Both the position numbers and the translations under genes were made by a program. This document shows positions 44,899 through 54,454 of a DNA stretch of 64,000 nucleotides, in pieces (position 1 is the stretch's first letter; every line of letters begins with the position of its first letter). Where the stretch lies: positions 372,001 to 436,000 of the forward strand of contig NZ_JAVTTP010000001.1 in the NCBI RefSeq assembly GCF_032248455.1, given 5' to 3'. Source of the stretch: Pricia mediterranea (GTDB lineage: Bacteria; Bacteroidota; Bacteroidia; Flavobacteriales; Flavobacteriaceae). Under the pieces are notes generated by a model that did no database searches, had not been told where the DNA came from, and saw only the letters and a list, made by a program, of their open reading frames with translations.

Positions 44899-46233
44899 AT
44901 GAAAGAGAAAAATATTGTAATCATCGGTGGTGGCTTTGCCGGGGTCAATCTGGCCCTTCATTTGGGCAGTAGAAGGGGCCTGCAGGTAACGCTGGTGGAT
45001 AAGAACAACTACAATTTTTTCCCGCCACTGCTGTATCAGGTCGCTACCGGTCTACTCGATATATCCAGTATCTCCATTCCCTTCCGCACCTTGTTCAAAG
45101 ACGATAAAAACTTACATTTCCGGTTGGGGGAACTAGAGGAAGTGCTGCCCCAAAAGAATAGGGTAAAACTGACGACAGGGGAGGTGCACTACGACTATCT
45201 CGTTATCGCCACCGGTACCAAGCCCAACTATTTCGGCATGGAGAACATCGAAAAGAATTCCCTGCCCATGAAAACGGTGAACGATGCCGTAAAACTTCGT
45301 AACTATCTGCTCAAGGAGGCTGAAAAGTACACGTATATTAGCGATGAGGCCGAAAAACGGAAAATGCGAAATATCGTGGTATCCGGCGCCGGTCCTTCAG
45401 GGGTCGAGGTAGCGGGGATGATCGCCGAAATGCGCAATCGTATTTTACAGAACGTATACCCTGAACTCGATGGTCAAAATATGAACCTGTACCTGGTCGA
45501 TGCTGCGCCCAGCGTCTTGCCTCCGATGAGCGAGAAGACCCAGAAATATTCCAAAAAAACCTTGGAGAAAATGGGAGTTATCGTAAAACTGAACAAAATG
45601 GTATCCGACTTTAAAGATGATACCGTAATCTTCAAGGATGGGGAAACAATTGAAACCAAGACCTTGATATGGACGGCCGGGGTTACCGCGCTAAAATTCA
45701 AGGGGATCCCTGAAGACAGCTATGAAAAAGGCGATCGGCTTTCGGTGGACGAATTCAATAAGGTAAAGGATACCAATAATATATATGCTATCGGGGATGC
45801 GTGTATCCAAAAAACAGATCCCGATTTTCCAAAGGGACACCCGCAATTGGGAAGCGTGGCAAAGCAACAGGGGAAAGCCTTGGCCAAGTATTTCGAGGCC
45901 ATCACCAAAGATAAAAAACCGGAGCCATTCGATTATTTTGACAAGGGAACCATGGCGGTCATCGGAAGAAGCAAGGCAGTCGCCGATCTGACCATGCCAA
46001 AGACCACTATTACCGGCTGGTTCGCTTGGATGGCGTGGACATTCATACATCTATTTTTGCTGGTCAGTTATAGGAACCAATTCCGAACCATGGTGAACTG
46101 GGCGACCGCCTATTTCAGCAAGGGGCAATCGCAGGGCATCCTCATAGGCGAACACGCTTACGAAAACCTGGCCCCGGAAAAACCCTTGGATATGCAAAAT
46201 ATAACCCAAGTGGAGGAGAAGGGAAAGTCATGA
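44899..46233 (+). CDS. Type II NADH dehydrogenase (NDH-2-like)
   Basis: The 444-residue FAD-dependent oxidoreductase has FAD motif IVIIGGGFAGVNLALHL, VTLVDKNNYNFFPPLLYQVATG, ATGTKPNYFGM, NAD motif VVSGAGPSGVEVAGMI, TLIWTAGV and the C-terminal NIYAIGDACI. A C-terminal amphipathic/hydrophobic stretch (WFAWMAWTFIHLFLLVSY) gives membrane attachment. It passes electrons from NADH to quinone without proton pumping. The start was set at the ATG before KEKNIVII; the frame stays open upstream into the efflux gene, where the extra sequence is not NDH-like. Confidence 0.93.
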   Translation: MKEKNIVIIGGGFAGVNLALHLGSRRGLQVTLVDKNNYNFFPPLLYQVATGLLDISSISIPFRTLFKDDKNLHFRLGELEEVLPQKNRVKLTTGEVHYDYLVIATGTKPNYFGMENIEKNSLPMKTVNDAVKLRNYLLKEAEKYTYISDEAEKRKMRNIVVSGAGPSGVEVAGMIAEMRNRILQNVYPELDGQNMNLYLVDAAPSVLPPMSEKTQKYSKKTLEKMGVIVKLNKMVSDFKDDTVIFKDGETIETKTLIWTAGVTALKFKGIPEDSYEKGDRLSVDEFNKVKDTNNIYAIGDACIQKTDPDFPKGHPQLGSVAKQQGKALAKYFEAITKDKKPEPFDYFDKGTMAVIGRSKAVADLTMPKTTITGWFAWMAWTFIHLFLLVSYRNQFRTMVNWATAYFSKGQSQGILIGEHAYENLAPEKPLDMQNITQVEEKGKS

Positions 46234-46329
46234 CATAACCCTGTCCGTAATCCCTGCCCTAAAAATCGACCGGGAATTTCTTTAATGTAGCCCTGAAGTT
46301 TATCCAGTAAATACACTTCAAAGAAAACA

Positions 46330-46521
46330 TTGGAAAACAAAGCGACCATTATTACGGCCAAAGACAAGTTTACGGAGCAGATTCCCGTAGGCCCTTACTA
46401 CAAAGCGGAAGACGTGAGCGATAGAATCACCTTCACTTTCCCCGACGAAAGCAGCCATGCGCACGGAAACGGAATGGTCCTCGATCATGGATTTACGGAC
46501 CGACAATTTGTTTTAGGATAA
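46330..46521 (+). CDS. Small hypothetical protein, 63 residues
   Basis: The frame begins with TTG at 46330. It encodes an acidic soluble peptide (KDKFTEQIPVGPYYKAEDVS, TFTFPDESSHAHGNG). Codon use resembles the neighbours and the sequence has no low complexity, but no family is recognised and the start is weak. It may be a real small gene or a remnant. Confidence 0.35.
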   Translation: MENKATIITAKDKFTEQIPVGPYYKAEDVSDRITFTFPDESSHAHGNGMVLDHGFTDRQFVLG

Positions 46522-46940
46522 TCCGTAACTGCCCTTTATTCATAACAGGAGTGGACTAGGAAATAAATTGGCGACGGAACAACGGATCCGATCCCCAATT
46601 TTTATGGATACGGATCAAAAATAGGTGCTATCCCATCAACCGGAACGGTTTGAAATAAACATTTTACACTTATGCACATCAATTCCGAAAGCTTGTTTAT
46701 CCATAAAACATAATTCATGTTTACCATTGAACTCGTTTAGACGTTTTGTTTGGAACCGAGAATTTCGGCTTTGCTTATCTTGGGGAAATAAGTGCGATGG
46801 CCATTGTTTCCGATGAGGACTGGTTGGAGAGGAGTTTGGTGGTTTTTGCAGATTTCGTACCCAACCAAAAGGGGAAAGGTTTTGAGAAAAACGAACGGCA
46901 AAAGGCAATCGCTCGGTTACAGAATGGATAAAAAAGTCTT
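46522..46940. other. Gap with a possible decayed STAS/SpoIIAA-like remnant
   Basis: Most of this 419-base gap is non-coding. On the + strand, 46746-46931 reads with IVSDEDWLERSLVVFADF and EKNERQKAIARLQ, a faint likeness to the end of SpoIIAA/STAS-like proteins. The same frame further upstream has stops (TGA at 46728) and reads KLVYP before another stop. If real, it is a broken gene. Confidence 0.3.
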
Positions 46941-47399
46941 TCATGTCCGATTTTTGTTCCATCCTGTCAGGAAAGAAGCACAGATAGCGGAAAGAATGAT
47001 GGCGGGCACCATTTCAAAAAACAGCATACCGACCATTTGTTGTATCGTATTTGAGGGGGTATGGGTCTCCATTACCTGAACTAATTGCACAGCCTCTGGA
47101 TTCAAGACCATATACAGGAGAACGATGGGCAGCAGAATAACCAAGAAAAAAAGACCCGTTTTGATGCAGAGCTTAAATGCGTTCATATACGAGGCGGCGG
47201 GGTGGTTCTTACTCCAGTTCCATACCAACAAAACAAGACCTAGAAGAACGAACAAAAGGTACACGGCCCTGAAAGCGGCGTTCTGATAGATATTCAAAAA
47301 ATAAAGTGTGGCAGAGTATATCATGATCATTACGTTGATTGAGACGGCATAGGTCCATGCATACCTATTTCTAGACCAGGGTTCCTTTGTTGAAGACAT
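46941..47399 (-). CDS. DUF4199-like four-helix membrane protein
   Basis: The 152-residue integral membrane protein has four likely helices (about 15-35, 43-61, 77-98, 118-145) and the GLVLLVWNWSKNHPAASYMNAFKLCIKTGLFF stretch between helix pairs, similar to DUF4199 proteins of bacteroidetes. Assignment is by recollection of that pattern, and function is unknown. It is encoded opposite to its neighbours. Confidence 0.7.
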   Translation of the reverse strand: MSSTKEPWSRNRYAWTYAVSINVMIMIYSATLYFLNIYQNAAFRAVYLLFVLLGLVLLVWNWSKNHPAASYMNAFKLCIKTGLFFLVILLPIVLLYMVLNPEAVQLVQVMETHTPSNTIQQMVGMLFFEMVPAIILSAICASFLTGWNKNRT

Positions 47400-47513
47400 A
47401 ATTCGCTTGTTAATTAATTTTTAATTTACAACAAAGGTAGGCGGGTCTTACACAATTATTGGTTTTACAGCACCAAAAAATGACATAATGCAAAAAAAAT
47501 AAATGTTTTCTCG

Positions 47514-48119
47514 ATGGCTAAAAAACTGAATCAACTGGAGGCTAACGCCATCTGTGGGAACGATATCAGTTCGTCATGCCTTTATATTTCTGCACTGGCC
47601 ATCGGTTATGCGGGCCAGTACGTCCCCACCTTGTTGATTGTATTCTTCATGCTAAAACGTACCTTCATCCTAATATACTTTTTACAGTTTGTAGGATATG
47701 TTTTTCCCGATAAAAAGACCTTCCTCTTTAAATTGAACCTCCCCATAGATGAAATGATCGAAAAAATCAATCAGCAGGAGTTCGTCTTTTTTGCCAACCA
47801 CGAAAATGTGGAAATGTTGAATAGGATTATGCCCTGCATGCAAAAAAATGAAGCTACCAAGAAATTGAAAATTGTCTCGATAGTGGATAAAGAAAAGCAT
47901 GTATCGGCTATTCTAAAGGAAGATATCTTGGTACTGGATAGGATTTATCCGGACATTAAAATCGAGTTAATCGAGGAAGTAGGACATTTCACGTCAGATA
48001 AAATCCAAGAACTTTCGAAAAGATGGAACATCCCTACGAATTTTATGTTCATAGGGTCACCGGGAGATAAGTTTCCCTATGCCATCGAGGAACTTGGGGA
48101 AGTGCGGTTGATTATATAA
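47514..48119 (+). CDS. APC-type amino-acid permease with internal deletion
   Basis: The 201-residue frame starts like a full bacteroidetal APC permease (KKLNQLEANAICGNDISSSCLYISALAIGYAGQYVP; first helix 25-45). It then passes into a single hydrophobic stretch (MLKRTFILIYFLQFVGYVF) and the soluble C-terminal domain (FVFFANHENVEMLNRIM, NFMFIGSPGDKFPYAIEELGEVRLII) of the same family. Most of the twelve-helix transport core, normally about 350-400 residues, is missing, yet the frame is intact. It is probably a deletion derivative without transport activity. A functional short protein cannot be excluded. Confidence 0.65.
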   Translation: MAKKLNQLEANAICGNDISSSCLYISALAIGYAGQYVPTLLIVFFMLKRTFILIYFLQFVGYVFPDKKTFLFKLNLPIDEMIEKINQQEFVFFANHENVEMLNRIMPCMQKNEATKKLKIVSIVDKEKHVSAILKEDILVLDRIYPDIKIELIEEVGHFTSDKIQELSKRWNIPTNFMFIGSPGDKFPYAIEELGEVRLII

Positions 48120-48152
48120 GGAAATAATTTTATCAATTGAAATCTAGAAATT

Positions 48153-48449
48153 ATGTCAAAATTCAACGAAATAATAGCTGATGAAAAACCAACCTTGGTA
48201 GATGTGTACGCAACTTGGTGCGGTCCCTGCAAAGCCATGGCCCCGCAGTTCGAACAGGCGAAAGAAACACTGGGCGACGCGGTGACCGCCCTAAAAATCG
48301 ATATGGACAAAAATCCCGCTTTCGCTTCCCGATATGGTATTCGTAGTGTGCCGACCCTTATGCTGTTCAAGAACGGAAAGGTGGTCTGGCAGCAGTCCGG
48401 GGTCATACCGGCCAACGAGCTGGTCGCACAGAGCAAAAACTTTATGTAA
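48153..48449 (+). CDS. Thioredoxin-family protein
   Basis: The 98-residue protein has the active site WCGPCK (Cys23, Cys26) with the thioredoxin cis-Pro motif RSVPTLMLF and the core PTLVDVYATWCG. Length is that of a plain cytoplasmic thioredoxin with a shortened start. It would reduce disulphides, using thioredoxin reductase. It follows the deleted permease by 33 bases and may share its transcript. Confidence 0.93.
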   Translation: MSKFNEIIADEKPTLVDVYATWCGPCKAMAPQFEQAKETLGDAVTALKIDMDKNPAFASRYGIRSVPTLMLFKNGKVVWQQSGVIPANELVAQSKNFM

Positions 48450-48631
48450 TGCGGCAAGGCCGATCGTGAAACTGGCTGAATTCAAAACTGGTCATGATGT
48501 TTAAATCATATTTTACGAATTTATTCCGAAAAGGGTCCTCAACAAATATTCTATCGATCCTAGCGCCCGTTGCCGCCCTGCTTGTCGTTAACACCCCCAA
48601 CTAAAGAAGAGTCAAAAATCGAACTACCACT

Positions 48632-49483
48632 ATGAAAGAGGAAGAAAAAGACCAGAAGGAACACCAGAAGCAGCTAGAAGAGAAGTCCGACAATATCAAG
48701 GGTGGAAAAAAATACAGTGACATCCTGAGCCGCGTTATTCACGAGGGGGAACAAATGTTCGCCATCAAGAGCAAGGCTATTTTTTTAAGTGGTGTAATCG
48801 CTGGGCTTGAAATCGGATTTAGTTATTTTATGATCTGCACCTTCTATGCGCTGCTCGATGGCCATGTCGAACAGAACATTTTGTTTAAATCGTTCGGATT
48901 CGTGTATCCCATAGGCTTTATTTTAGTAATTCTTGGAAAATCGGCCCTATACACGGAGCAAACCTCGCTGTTGGCCCTTCCAGTACTCAATGGTCAACGA
49001 TCGCTGCTGGAAATGCTTCGTCTATGGGGGTTGGTCATTTCAGGTAACGTGTTAGGGGGAATCGTCTTTACTTTCTTTATAGGCATCCTAGCGCCGAATT
49101 TTGGTCTATTTACCTCGGATACCATGGTCACCGTAGGCCATCACGTTCTCGATTATGAAGCTTGGGTGCTATTTTTAAGCGCCATCACAGCAGGATGGTT
49201 GATGGGGCTGCTCACCTGGCTGCTTAATAGCACCGAGACCACGCTAACCCGCATTGTCATTATCTTTATGATTACCGGAGTCATCGGTTTCGGGGGCTTT
49301 CACCACAGTATTGTTGGCAACATCGAAGCCTTTGGTGCCTTCTGGAAGTCCGCATCGGTGTCGGGATGGGACTATTTAAAATTTCTACTGCTCGCGTTGA
49401 TCGGCAATGGAGTCGGGGGCGCCATAGTAGTGGGACTTTTTAAGTATCGGATTTTCGAGTCGAATTATGCGGACGAATCCTAG
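48632..49483 (+). CDS. Formate/nitrite transporter (FNT) family protein
   Basis: The 283-residue membrane protein has a charged N-terminal stretch (KEEEKDQKEHQKQLEEK) and six helices. Motifs include AIFLSGVIAGLEIGFSYF, YPIGFILVILGKSALYTEQTSLLALPVLNG, LWGLVISGNVLGGIVFTF and FGGFHHSIVGNIEAFGAFW, matching FNT channels. The conserved GFxHSIVGNxE segment is the family's second channel motif. Substrate (formate, nitrite, hydrosulfide) is not clear from sequence. It lies between thioredoxin and Dps, two stress-linked genes. Confidence 0.85.
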   Translation: MKEEEKDQKEHQKQLEEKSDNIKGGKKYSDILSRVIHEGEQMFAIKSKAIFLSGVIAGLEIGFSYFMICTFYALLDGHVEQNILFKSFGFVYPIGFILVILGKSALYTEQTSLLALPVLNGQRSLLEMLRLWGLVISGNVLGGIVFTFFIGILAPNFGLFTSDTMVTVGHHVLDYEAWVLFLSAITAGWLMGLLTWLLNSTETTLTRIVIIFMITGVIGFGGFHHSIVGNIEAFGAFWKSASVSGWDYLKFLLLALIGNGVGGAIVVGLFKYRIFESNYADES

Positions 49484-49582
49484 GCAATCAAAATTTTGAC
49501 AAGGGCAATTTTCGACTCGAATACATCAATAAAAAATGACAACATTTCGTAGGTTGCCGTTGAACTAAAAACAACGATCTAG

Positions 49583-50062
49583 ATGAAAACTAACATTGGT
49601 ATAACCAAAGAGAATAGACAAAAGACCACGGACATTCTGTCGAAGGTATTGGCCGACGAATTTGTGCTGTACACCAAAACTCTACGCGCCCATTGGAATT
49701 TGGAGGGGCACGATTTTCACACCAAGCATCTTTTTTTCGAGGAGCATTACAATGCCATCAAAAAATTTGCGGACGGGGTGGCCGAACGTATCCGACAAAT
49801 AGGACATTACGCGCCGGGCACCATGGGCGATTTTTTAAAGCTGACCCACCTTACCGAAAAGTACGAAGGCGAAAACACCAGTCTCGGCTATAGCGCCGCC
49901 CTGCTCGAAGATCATGATGCGATTATCCAGTTCATCCGTGAAAATATTTCCAAAGTAGAGGAAGAATACGAGGATGTGGGTACCGGGGATTTTTTGACCG
50001 GTCTTATGCAAGAACATGAAGAAATGGCCTGGATGCTGCGGGCGACCATCGCCAAAGCTTAG
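49583..50062 (+). CDS. dps: Dps-family ferritin-like protein
   Basis: The 159-residue four-helix protein has the Dps ferroxidase ligands at dimer interfaces: His37 (RAHWNL), His49 (FHTKH), Asp64 and Glu68 (ADGVAER). Dps dodecamers oxidise iron with peroxide and protect DNA. The N-terminus has few basic residues, so DNA binding by a lysine tail is not evident. It is followed by an intrinsic terminator. Confidence 0.93.
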   Translation: MKTNIGITKENRQKTTDILSKVLADEFVLYTKTLRAHWNLEGHDFHTKHLFFEEHYNAIKKFADGVAERIRQIGHYAPGTMGDFLKLTHLTEKYEGENTSLGYSAALLEDHDAIIQFIRENISKVEEEYEDVGTGDFLTGLMQEHEEMAWMLRATIAKA

Positions 50063-50084
50063 GGTAACCCCAAGTGTAATAATA

Positions 50085-50119
50085 GGCTCTATATCTGTAA
50101 AGGTATGGAGCTTTTTTTT
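50085..50119 (+). terminator. Intrinsic terminator after dps
   Basis: GGCTCTATAT and GTATGGAGCT pair (with G-T pairs), with an 8-base loop, followed by eight T. It lies 23 bases after the dps stop codon. Confidence 0.8.
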
Positions 50120-50463
50120 CGGGATATAACAGTATTTTGCGATTCGCCGGGCTTTAAAAGCTTGAAGGTCACCAGCCCATTTTGTCGACTATAACGAGAT
50201 TGACCTTGGCGAAGTGAATAATGCGGGAAGAATGCGATCCGCTTTTGGAACAAGCTTACAATTAAATCGACCCTGTTCGACGACGGGCAGAATAAAAAAA
50301 GGTAAAGACTTTTAACGGTCCCTACCCTCTCTTTTTATCGCGTCACCCCGTTTCGTTTGTTCCTAGAATTGAATTTACAGATGTTTTGCAAAATCCCTAC
50401 CGATGCTGAAAAAAACGAAACGGGCCGATTAACCTTAAAGACAAACCAAGTACGATACTCGGC
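50120..50463. other. Intergenic region with a 12-bp inverted repeat
   Basis: No gene is seen between dps and the transketolase stop codon. CCCGTTTCGTTT (50347-50358) and AAACGAAACGGG (50413-50424) form a perfect inverted repeat with a 54-base loop. It has no T-tract, so its role is unclear. Confidence 0.6.
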
Positions 50464-52470
50464 TTAGCCCAATAGGTCTTTGACCTTTTTCACGACGTTC
50501 TCAACACTAAAGCCGTATTCCTTCATCAGTTCATCCCCGGGTGCGGACTCCCCGAATTTGTCGATACCGATTACGCAGCCTTCGTCGGTAACGTATTGAT
50601 GCCATCCTAAAGGCGAACCAGCTTCAACGGCTACTCTTTTGCGAACATCTTTGGGGAGCACTTTCTCCTTATACTCTTTATCCTGACTGTTGAAAAGTTC
50701 CCAAGACGGCATACTCACCACACGGGCATTGATGTCGTCATCCTTTAATTTGGACTGCGCCTCCAAGATTAATTGCACCTCGGATCCGGTAGCGATTAAA
50801 ATAGTATCGGGATCTCCATCCGAATCGGAAAGGATATAGGCCCCTTTGCTAAGGTTATCCGCTGCAGTGTATTTATCCTGATCGATAATCGGCAGGCCCT
50901 GCCGTGTCAGAACAATGGCCACGGGCCCATCTCGATGCTCCAAGGCGGCCTGCCAGGCGTATGCAGTCTCGTTGGCGTCCGCGGGCCGTATGACCGTCAT
51001 GTTCGGTACGGATCTTAGTCCCACCAACTGCTCCACGGGCTGGTGGGTGGTTCCATCTTCGCCTAGACCGATGCTATCGTGCGTAAAGACGTAAATCGGC
51101 CGGATGCCCATAATGGCCGCCAACCGCATCGGGGGACGCATGTAATCGGAAAATATCAAAAAGGTTGCCCCGTAGGGAATCAGATATCCGCTCAAGGCCA
51201 TCCCGTTCAAAATAGATCCCATTGCATGCTCGCGAATTCCAAAATGGAAGTTGCGGCCCTCGGGATGGTTCGCCGTAAAGGATTCGTAATCTTCGAGCAA
51301 GGTAGAGGTGGAAGGCGCCAAATCCGCCGACCCGCCGACCAGGTTGGGCAAGTATTCCGCAATCGCGTTCAGGGTCTTACCGGAAGCCTTCCGGGTGGCC
51401 ATATGGTCGCCAGGCTCGAACTTGGGCAATTTATCCTTCCAGCCTTCGGGAAGGTTTCCACTGATCACCATCTCGTATTCCTCGGCCAGATCGGGATATT
51501 TTTCCTTGTATTCGGCAAAAAGGTCGTTCCATTCCTTTTCTTTTTGTTCTCCCTTCGCTCCCGCTTTATGGTAAAAGTCGAGTACCTCATCGGGCACGAC
51601 AAAATTCTTGTCGGGATCGAATCCGAATTTTTCCTTGACCAGGCGCACCTCATCCTCGCCCAAAGGCGAACCGTGGGCAGAAGCCGTGTCCACTTTATTC
51701 GGACTTCCATATCCGATCTTAGTACGCACACTGATCAAGGAGGGCTTGTCGGTTTCTTCCTTGGCCTTGTCGATGGCTTCCGATATCGCTTGCAGGTCGT
51801 TGCCATCGGCCACCTGCTGAACGTGCCAGTTATAGGCCCTAAAGCGTTCGTTCACGTTTTCGTCAAAAGCAAGATCGGTGTCGCCTTCGATCGTAATGCT
51901 ATTGTCATCATAGAGATAGATCATATTGCCCAACTTAAGATGGCCGGCAGCGGAAGCGGCCTCCGAAGCAACCCCCTCCATCAGGTCACCGTCGCTGCAG
52001 ATGGCGTAAATATGATAATCAAAAAGGTCGAAATCGGGCTTGTTGAACCGGGCGGCCATGTATTTTTGGGCGATGGCAAAACCGACGCCGTTGGCGAAGC
52101 CTTGTCCCAATGGGCCGGTAGTCACCTCTATGCCCTCCGTTAAATGGGATTCGGGATGGCCGGGTGTCTTGCTGTCCAACTGTCGGAAATCCTTGATATC
52201 GTCCATACTCAGGTCGTAGCCCGTCAGGTACAGAAAACTGTACTGCAGCATACAGGCATGTCCGGCGGAAAGTATAAACCTATCCCGATTGGCCCACTGG
52301 GGACTCTTAGGGTTGTAGTTCATCTTGTCCGTCCAGAGCACATGCCCCATCGGCGCCAGCGCCATGGGCGTTCCGGGATGTCCCGAATTCGCTTTTTGCA
52401 CCGCGTCCGCGGCAAGCACCCGTACGGTATTTATCGCTTGTTGTTCTATCGTATCTGTTTTGGTATCCAT
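50464..52470 (-). CDS. tkt: Transketolase
   Basis: The 668-residue TPP enzyme of the pentose phosphate pathway transfers two-carbon units between sugar phosphates. Marks are NSGHPGTPMALAPMGHVLW, GPLGQGFANGVGFA, TPP-binding CSDGDLMEGVASEAASAAGHLKLGN, the pyrimidine-site FHFGIREHAMGSILNG, and YGATFLIFSDYMRP. Full bacterial length. The start at 52470 (MDTKTDTIEQQA) is preferred: the frame extends upstream, but that extension is hydrophobic and unlike transketolase. The neighbouring gene is divergent, from 52535. Confidence 0.96.
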   Translation of the reverse strand: MDTKTDTIEQQAINTVRVLAADAVQKANSGHPGTPMALAPMGHVLWTDKMNYNPKSPQWANRDRFILSAGHACMLQYSFLYLTGYDLSMDDIKDFRQLDSKTPGHPESHLTEGIEVTTGPLGQGFANGVGFAIAQKYMAARFNKPDFDLFDYHIYAICSDGDLMEGVASEAASAAGHLKLGNMIYLYDDNSITIEGDTDLAFDENVNERFRAYNWHVQQVADGNDLQAISEAIDKAKEETDKPSLISVRTKIGYGSPNKVDTASAHGSPLGEDEVRLVKEKFGFDPDKNFVVPDEVLDFYHKAGAKGEQKEKEWNDLFAEYKEKYPDLAEEYEMVISGNLPEGWKDKLPKFEPGDHMATRKASGKTLNAIAEYLPNLVGGSADLAPSTSTLLEDYESFTANHPEGRNFHFGIREHAMGSILNGMALSGYLIPYGATFLIFSDYMRPPMRLAAIMGIRPIYVFTHDSIGLGEDGTTHQPVEQLVGLRSVPNMTVIRPADANETAYAWQAALEHRDGPVAIVLTRQGLPIIDQDKYTAADNLSKGAYILSDSDGDPDTILIATGSEVQLILEAQSKLKDDDINARVVSMPSWELFNSQDKEYKEKVLPKDVRKRVAVEAGSPLGWHQYVTDEGCVIGIDKFGESAPGDELMKEYGFSVENVVKKVKDLLG

Positions 52471-52534
52471 ATAAATTATTTTGCCTAAATATATTGAATT
52501 AAAAATAACTAAACTTGCTTTATAAAACCAAAAA

Positions 52535-54454
52535 ATGAAAAACACCATATCGACGCGGGTAGCCGATTTTCTAAAAAAATATCCACCTTTTAGTGAGATG
52601 GATCTTCAAGACCTTGAAAAACTGTCGCAGAAGGTATCCATCCTATATAAGACCAAGGAAAGTACGGTTTTTGAGGAAGATGCCCCGCCCCACAAACAAT
52701 TTTACGTGGTGCACAAAGGGGCGGTCGTGCTCCGGAAGAAATCCCAAAGGGATGTTATCGACCTGTGCGACGAGGGTGATATCTTCGGGTTGCGCCCCTT
52801 GATGGCAAACGAGAACTATATGCTTGGGGCACAGGCCTATGAGGAAAGTATTCTGTACGCCATTCCCATAGCCGAGTTCAGGCCCTACACCCAAAAATAC
52901 GATGGGGTCGCCAGTTTTCTGATGGAAAGCTTTGCCTCGAATACCAGAAACCCCTACTCTACCGACTACAAAGGCATATTACTGGGCGAATCTCCCGCCC
53001 TGAAGCCTCAGATCGACAAGGGATTATTGGACCTGCAGCACGTGCATTATTCAAAAAAACTGGTTACAAGTCCAGAAACCACCAGTATCAAAAGTATTGC
53101 AGTTGCCATGACCCAAAAAAAGGTGGGGGCCATGTTGATATTGAAAGATGGGTTGCCTGTAGGTATTATTACGGACAGGGATATCCGGAACAAGATTGCC
53201 ACGGGCGCCTATCCGATAACGGCCAAGGCGAAGGATATCATGAGCGCCCCTATAATTACCTATCCCAAGAGAATGACCATTGCACAGGCCCAGATGGCGA
53301 TGATGAAAAACGGGATCAGCCATCTCTGCCTTACGGAAGATGGCACCGCGAACACCCCTGCAGTGGGCATGTTGTCGAAACATGATATCATGCTCGAAAT
53401 CGGCAACAACCCTGCGGTCTTGATGAAGGCCATAAAACGGGCGGAAAATTTCAAGACGATAAAAACCATCCGACGCAACGTAACGGGGCTGCTCAAAGGT
53501 TATCTGGACCAGAACATTCCCTTGACCCTCACCTCTAAAATTATATCGGAACTCAACGACGCCTGTATCAAACAAGTCATCGCCATTACCCTGAAAGAAC
53601 AGAAAGATCCGCCCCCGGTCGAATTTGCCTGGCTTGCCCTGGGAAGTCAGGGCCGTAGTGAGCAATTGCTGCATACCGATCAAGACAACGCCCTGATTTT
53701 CGAGGATGTACCACAAGGGGAACTATCACGGACCCGGACGTACTTCTTGAAACTTTCAAAGACAATCAATAAGGGGCTGAACACGATAGGGTACGAGTAC
53801 TGCCCGGCGGAAATGATGGCCTCGAACCCCGAATGGTGCCTCTCTTTTTCGGAATGGAAAGACCGGGTTTCGTATTGGATCACCAATCCCGGGCCCGAAG
53901 AGGTGTTGTTGACTTCCATATTTTTCGATTATAGCCTTTCTTTCGGGGAAGGTCGCTTGGTCGATGAACTGACCGCCCATATTTTTGGAAATACGGAAAA
54001 GTATCCGATCTTTTTCACCCATTTGGCCAGTGGGGCCCTCCAAAATCCCTCTCCAACGGGATTTTTCCGTAGTTTTTTGGTCGAGGAAGATGGGGCCCAC
54101 AAAGATTTTTTCGATCTAAAACGTAGGGCCCTGATGCCCATGGTCGATGCTGCCCGCGTCTTGGCCCTTTCGCATAATATCAAGAGTATCAACAACACCG
54201 CCGAACGCTTCGAACGTCTGGCGGAACTCGAACCCAACAACGAAGAACAGTTCTTGGCCTGTTCCTACGCCACTAAGGCGCTGTTGAAGTTCCGCACCAA
54301 ACAAGGATTATTGCATAACGATTCAGGACGCTTTATCGCTTTGGATACGTTGCGTAAGGAAGAAAAAATGAAATTAAAGCGTACCTTCAAGACCATTAAG
54401 GAACTACAGGAACTGATCAAGCTCCGCTTTAAGGTAACGAGTATGTTAGGATGA
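52535..54454 (+). CDS. cNMP-binding, CBS-pair, DUF294 nucleotidyltransferase-like protein
   Basis: The 639-residue cytoplasmic protein has four parts. A cyclic-nucleotide-binding domain (about 15-120; FEEDAPPHKQFYVVHKGAVV, EGDIFGLRPLM) precedes two CBS domains (about 165-290; AMTQKKVGAMLILKDGLPVGIITDRDIRN, MLSKHDIMLEIG). The DUF294 nucleotidyltransferase-like domain has LGSQGRSEQLLHTDQDNALIF near 370, and a C-terminal DUF294_C domain follows. The GSxGR plus DxD-like DQDN fits the fold. It is thought to bind nucleotides; enzymatic activity is unknown. It overlaps the next gene by 4 bases (ATGA), so the two are translationally coupled. Confidence 0.88.
   Translation: MKNTISTRVADFLKKYPPFSEMDLQDLEKLSQKVSILYKTKESTVFEEDAPPHKQFYVVHKGAVVLRKKSQRDVIDLCDEGDIFGLRPLMANENYMLGAQAYEESILYAIPIAEFRPYTQKYDGVASFLMESFASNTRNPYSTDYKGILLGESPALKPQIDKGLLDLQHVHYSKKLVTSPETTSIKSIAVAMTQKKVGAMLILKDGLPVGIITDRDIRNKIATGAYPITAKAKDIMSAPIITYPKRMTIAQAQMAMMKNGISHLCLTEDGTANTPAVGMLSKHDIMLEIGNNPAVLMKAIKRAENFKTIKTIRRNVTGLLKGYLDQNIPLTLTSKIISELNDACIKQVIAITLKEQKDPPPVEFAWLALGSQGRSEQLLHTDQDNALIFEDVPQGELSRTRTYFLKLSKTINKGLNTIGYEYCPAEMMASNPEWCLSFSEWKDRVSYWITNPGPEEVLLTSIFFDYSLSFGEGRLVDELTAHIFGNTEKYPIFFTHLASGALQNPSPTGFFRSFLVEEDGAHKDFFDLKRRALMPMVDAARVLALSHNIKSINNTAERFERLAELEPNNEEQFLACSYATKALLKFRTKQGLLHNDSGRFIALDTLRKEEKMKLKRTFKTIKELQELIKLRFKVTSMLG

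Noticed and set aside
46636-46962. 108-codon antisense frame in the gap
   Set aside because: Composition unlike neighbours and no family pattern; overlaps the end of the DUF4199-like gene.
51079-52143. 354-codon open frame antisense to transketolase
   Set aside because: Shadow of the tkt gene: no family motifs, no conserved starts, and full overlap with a certain gene.
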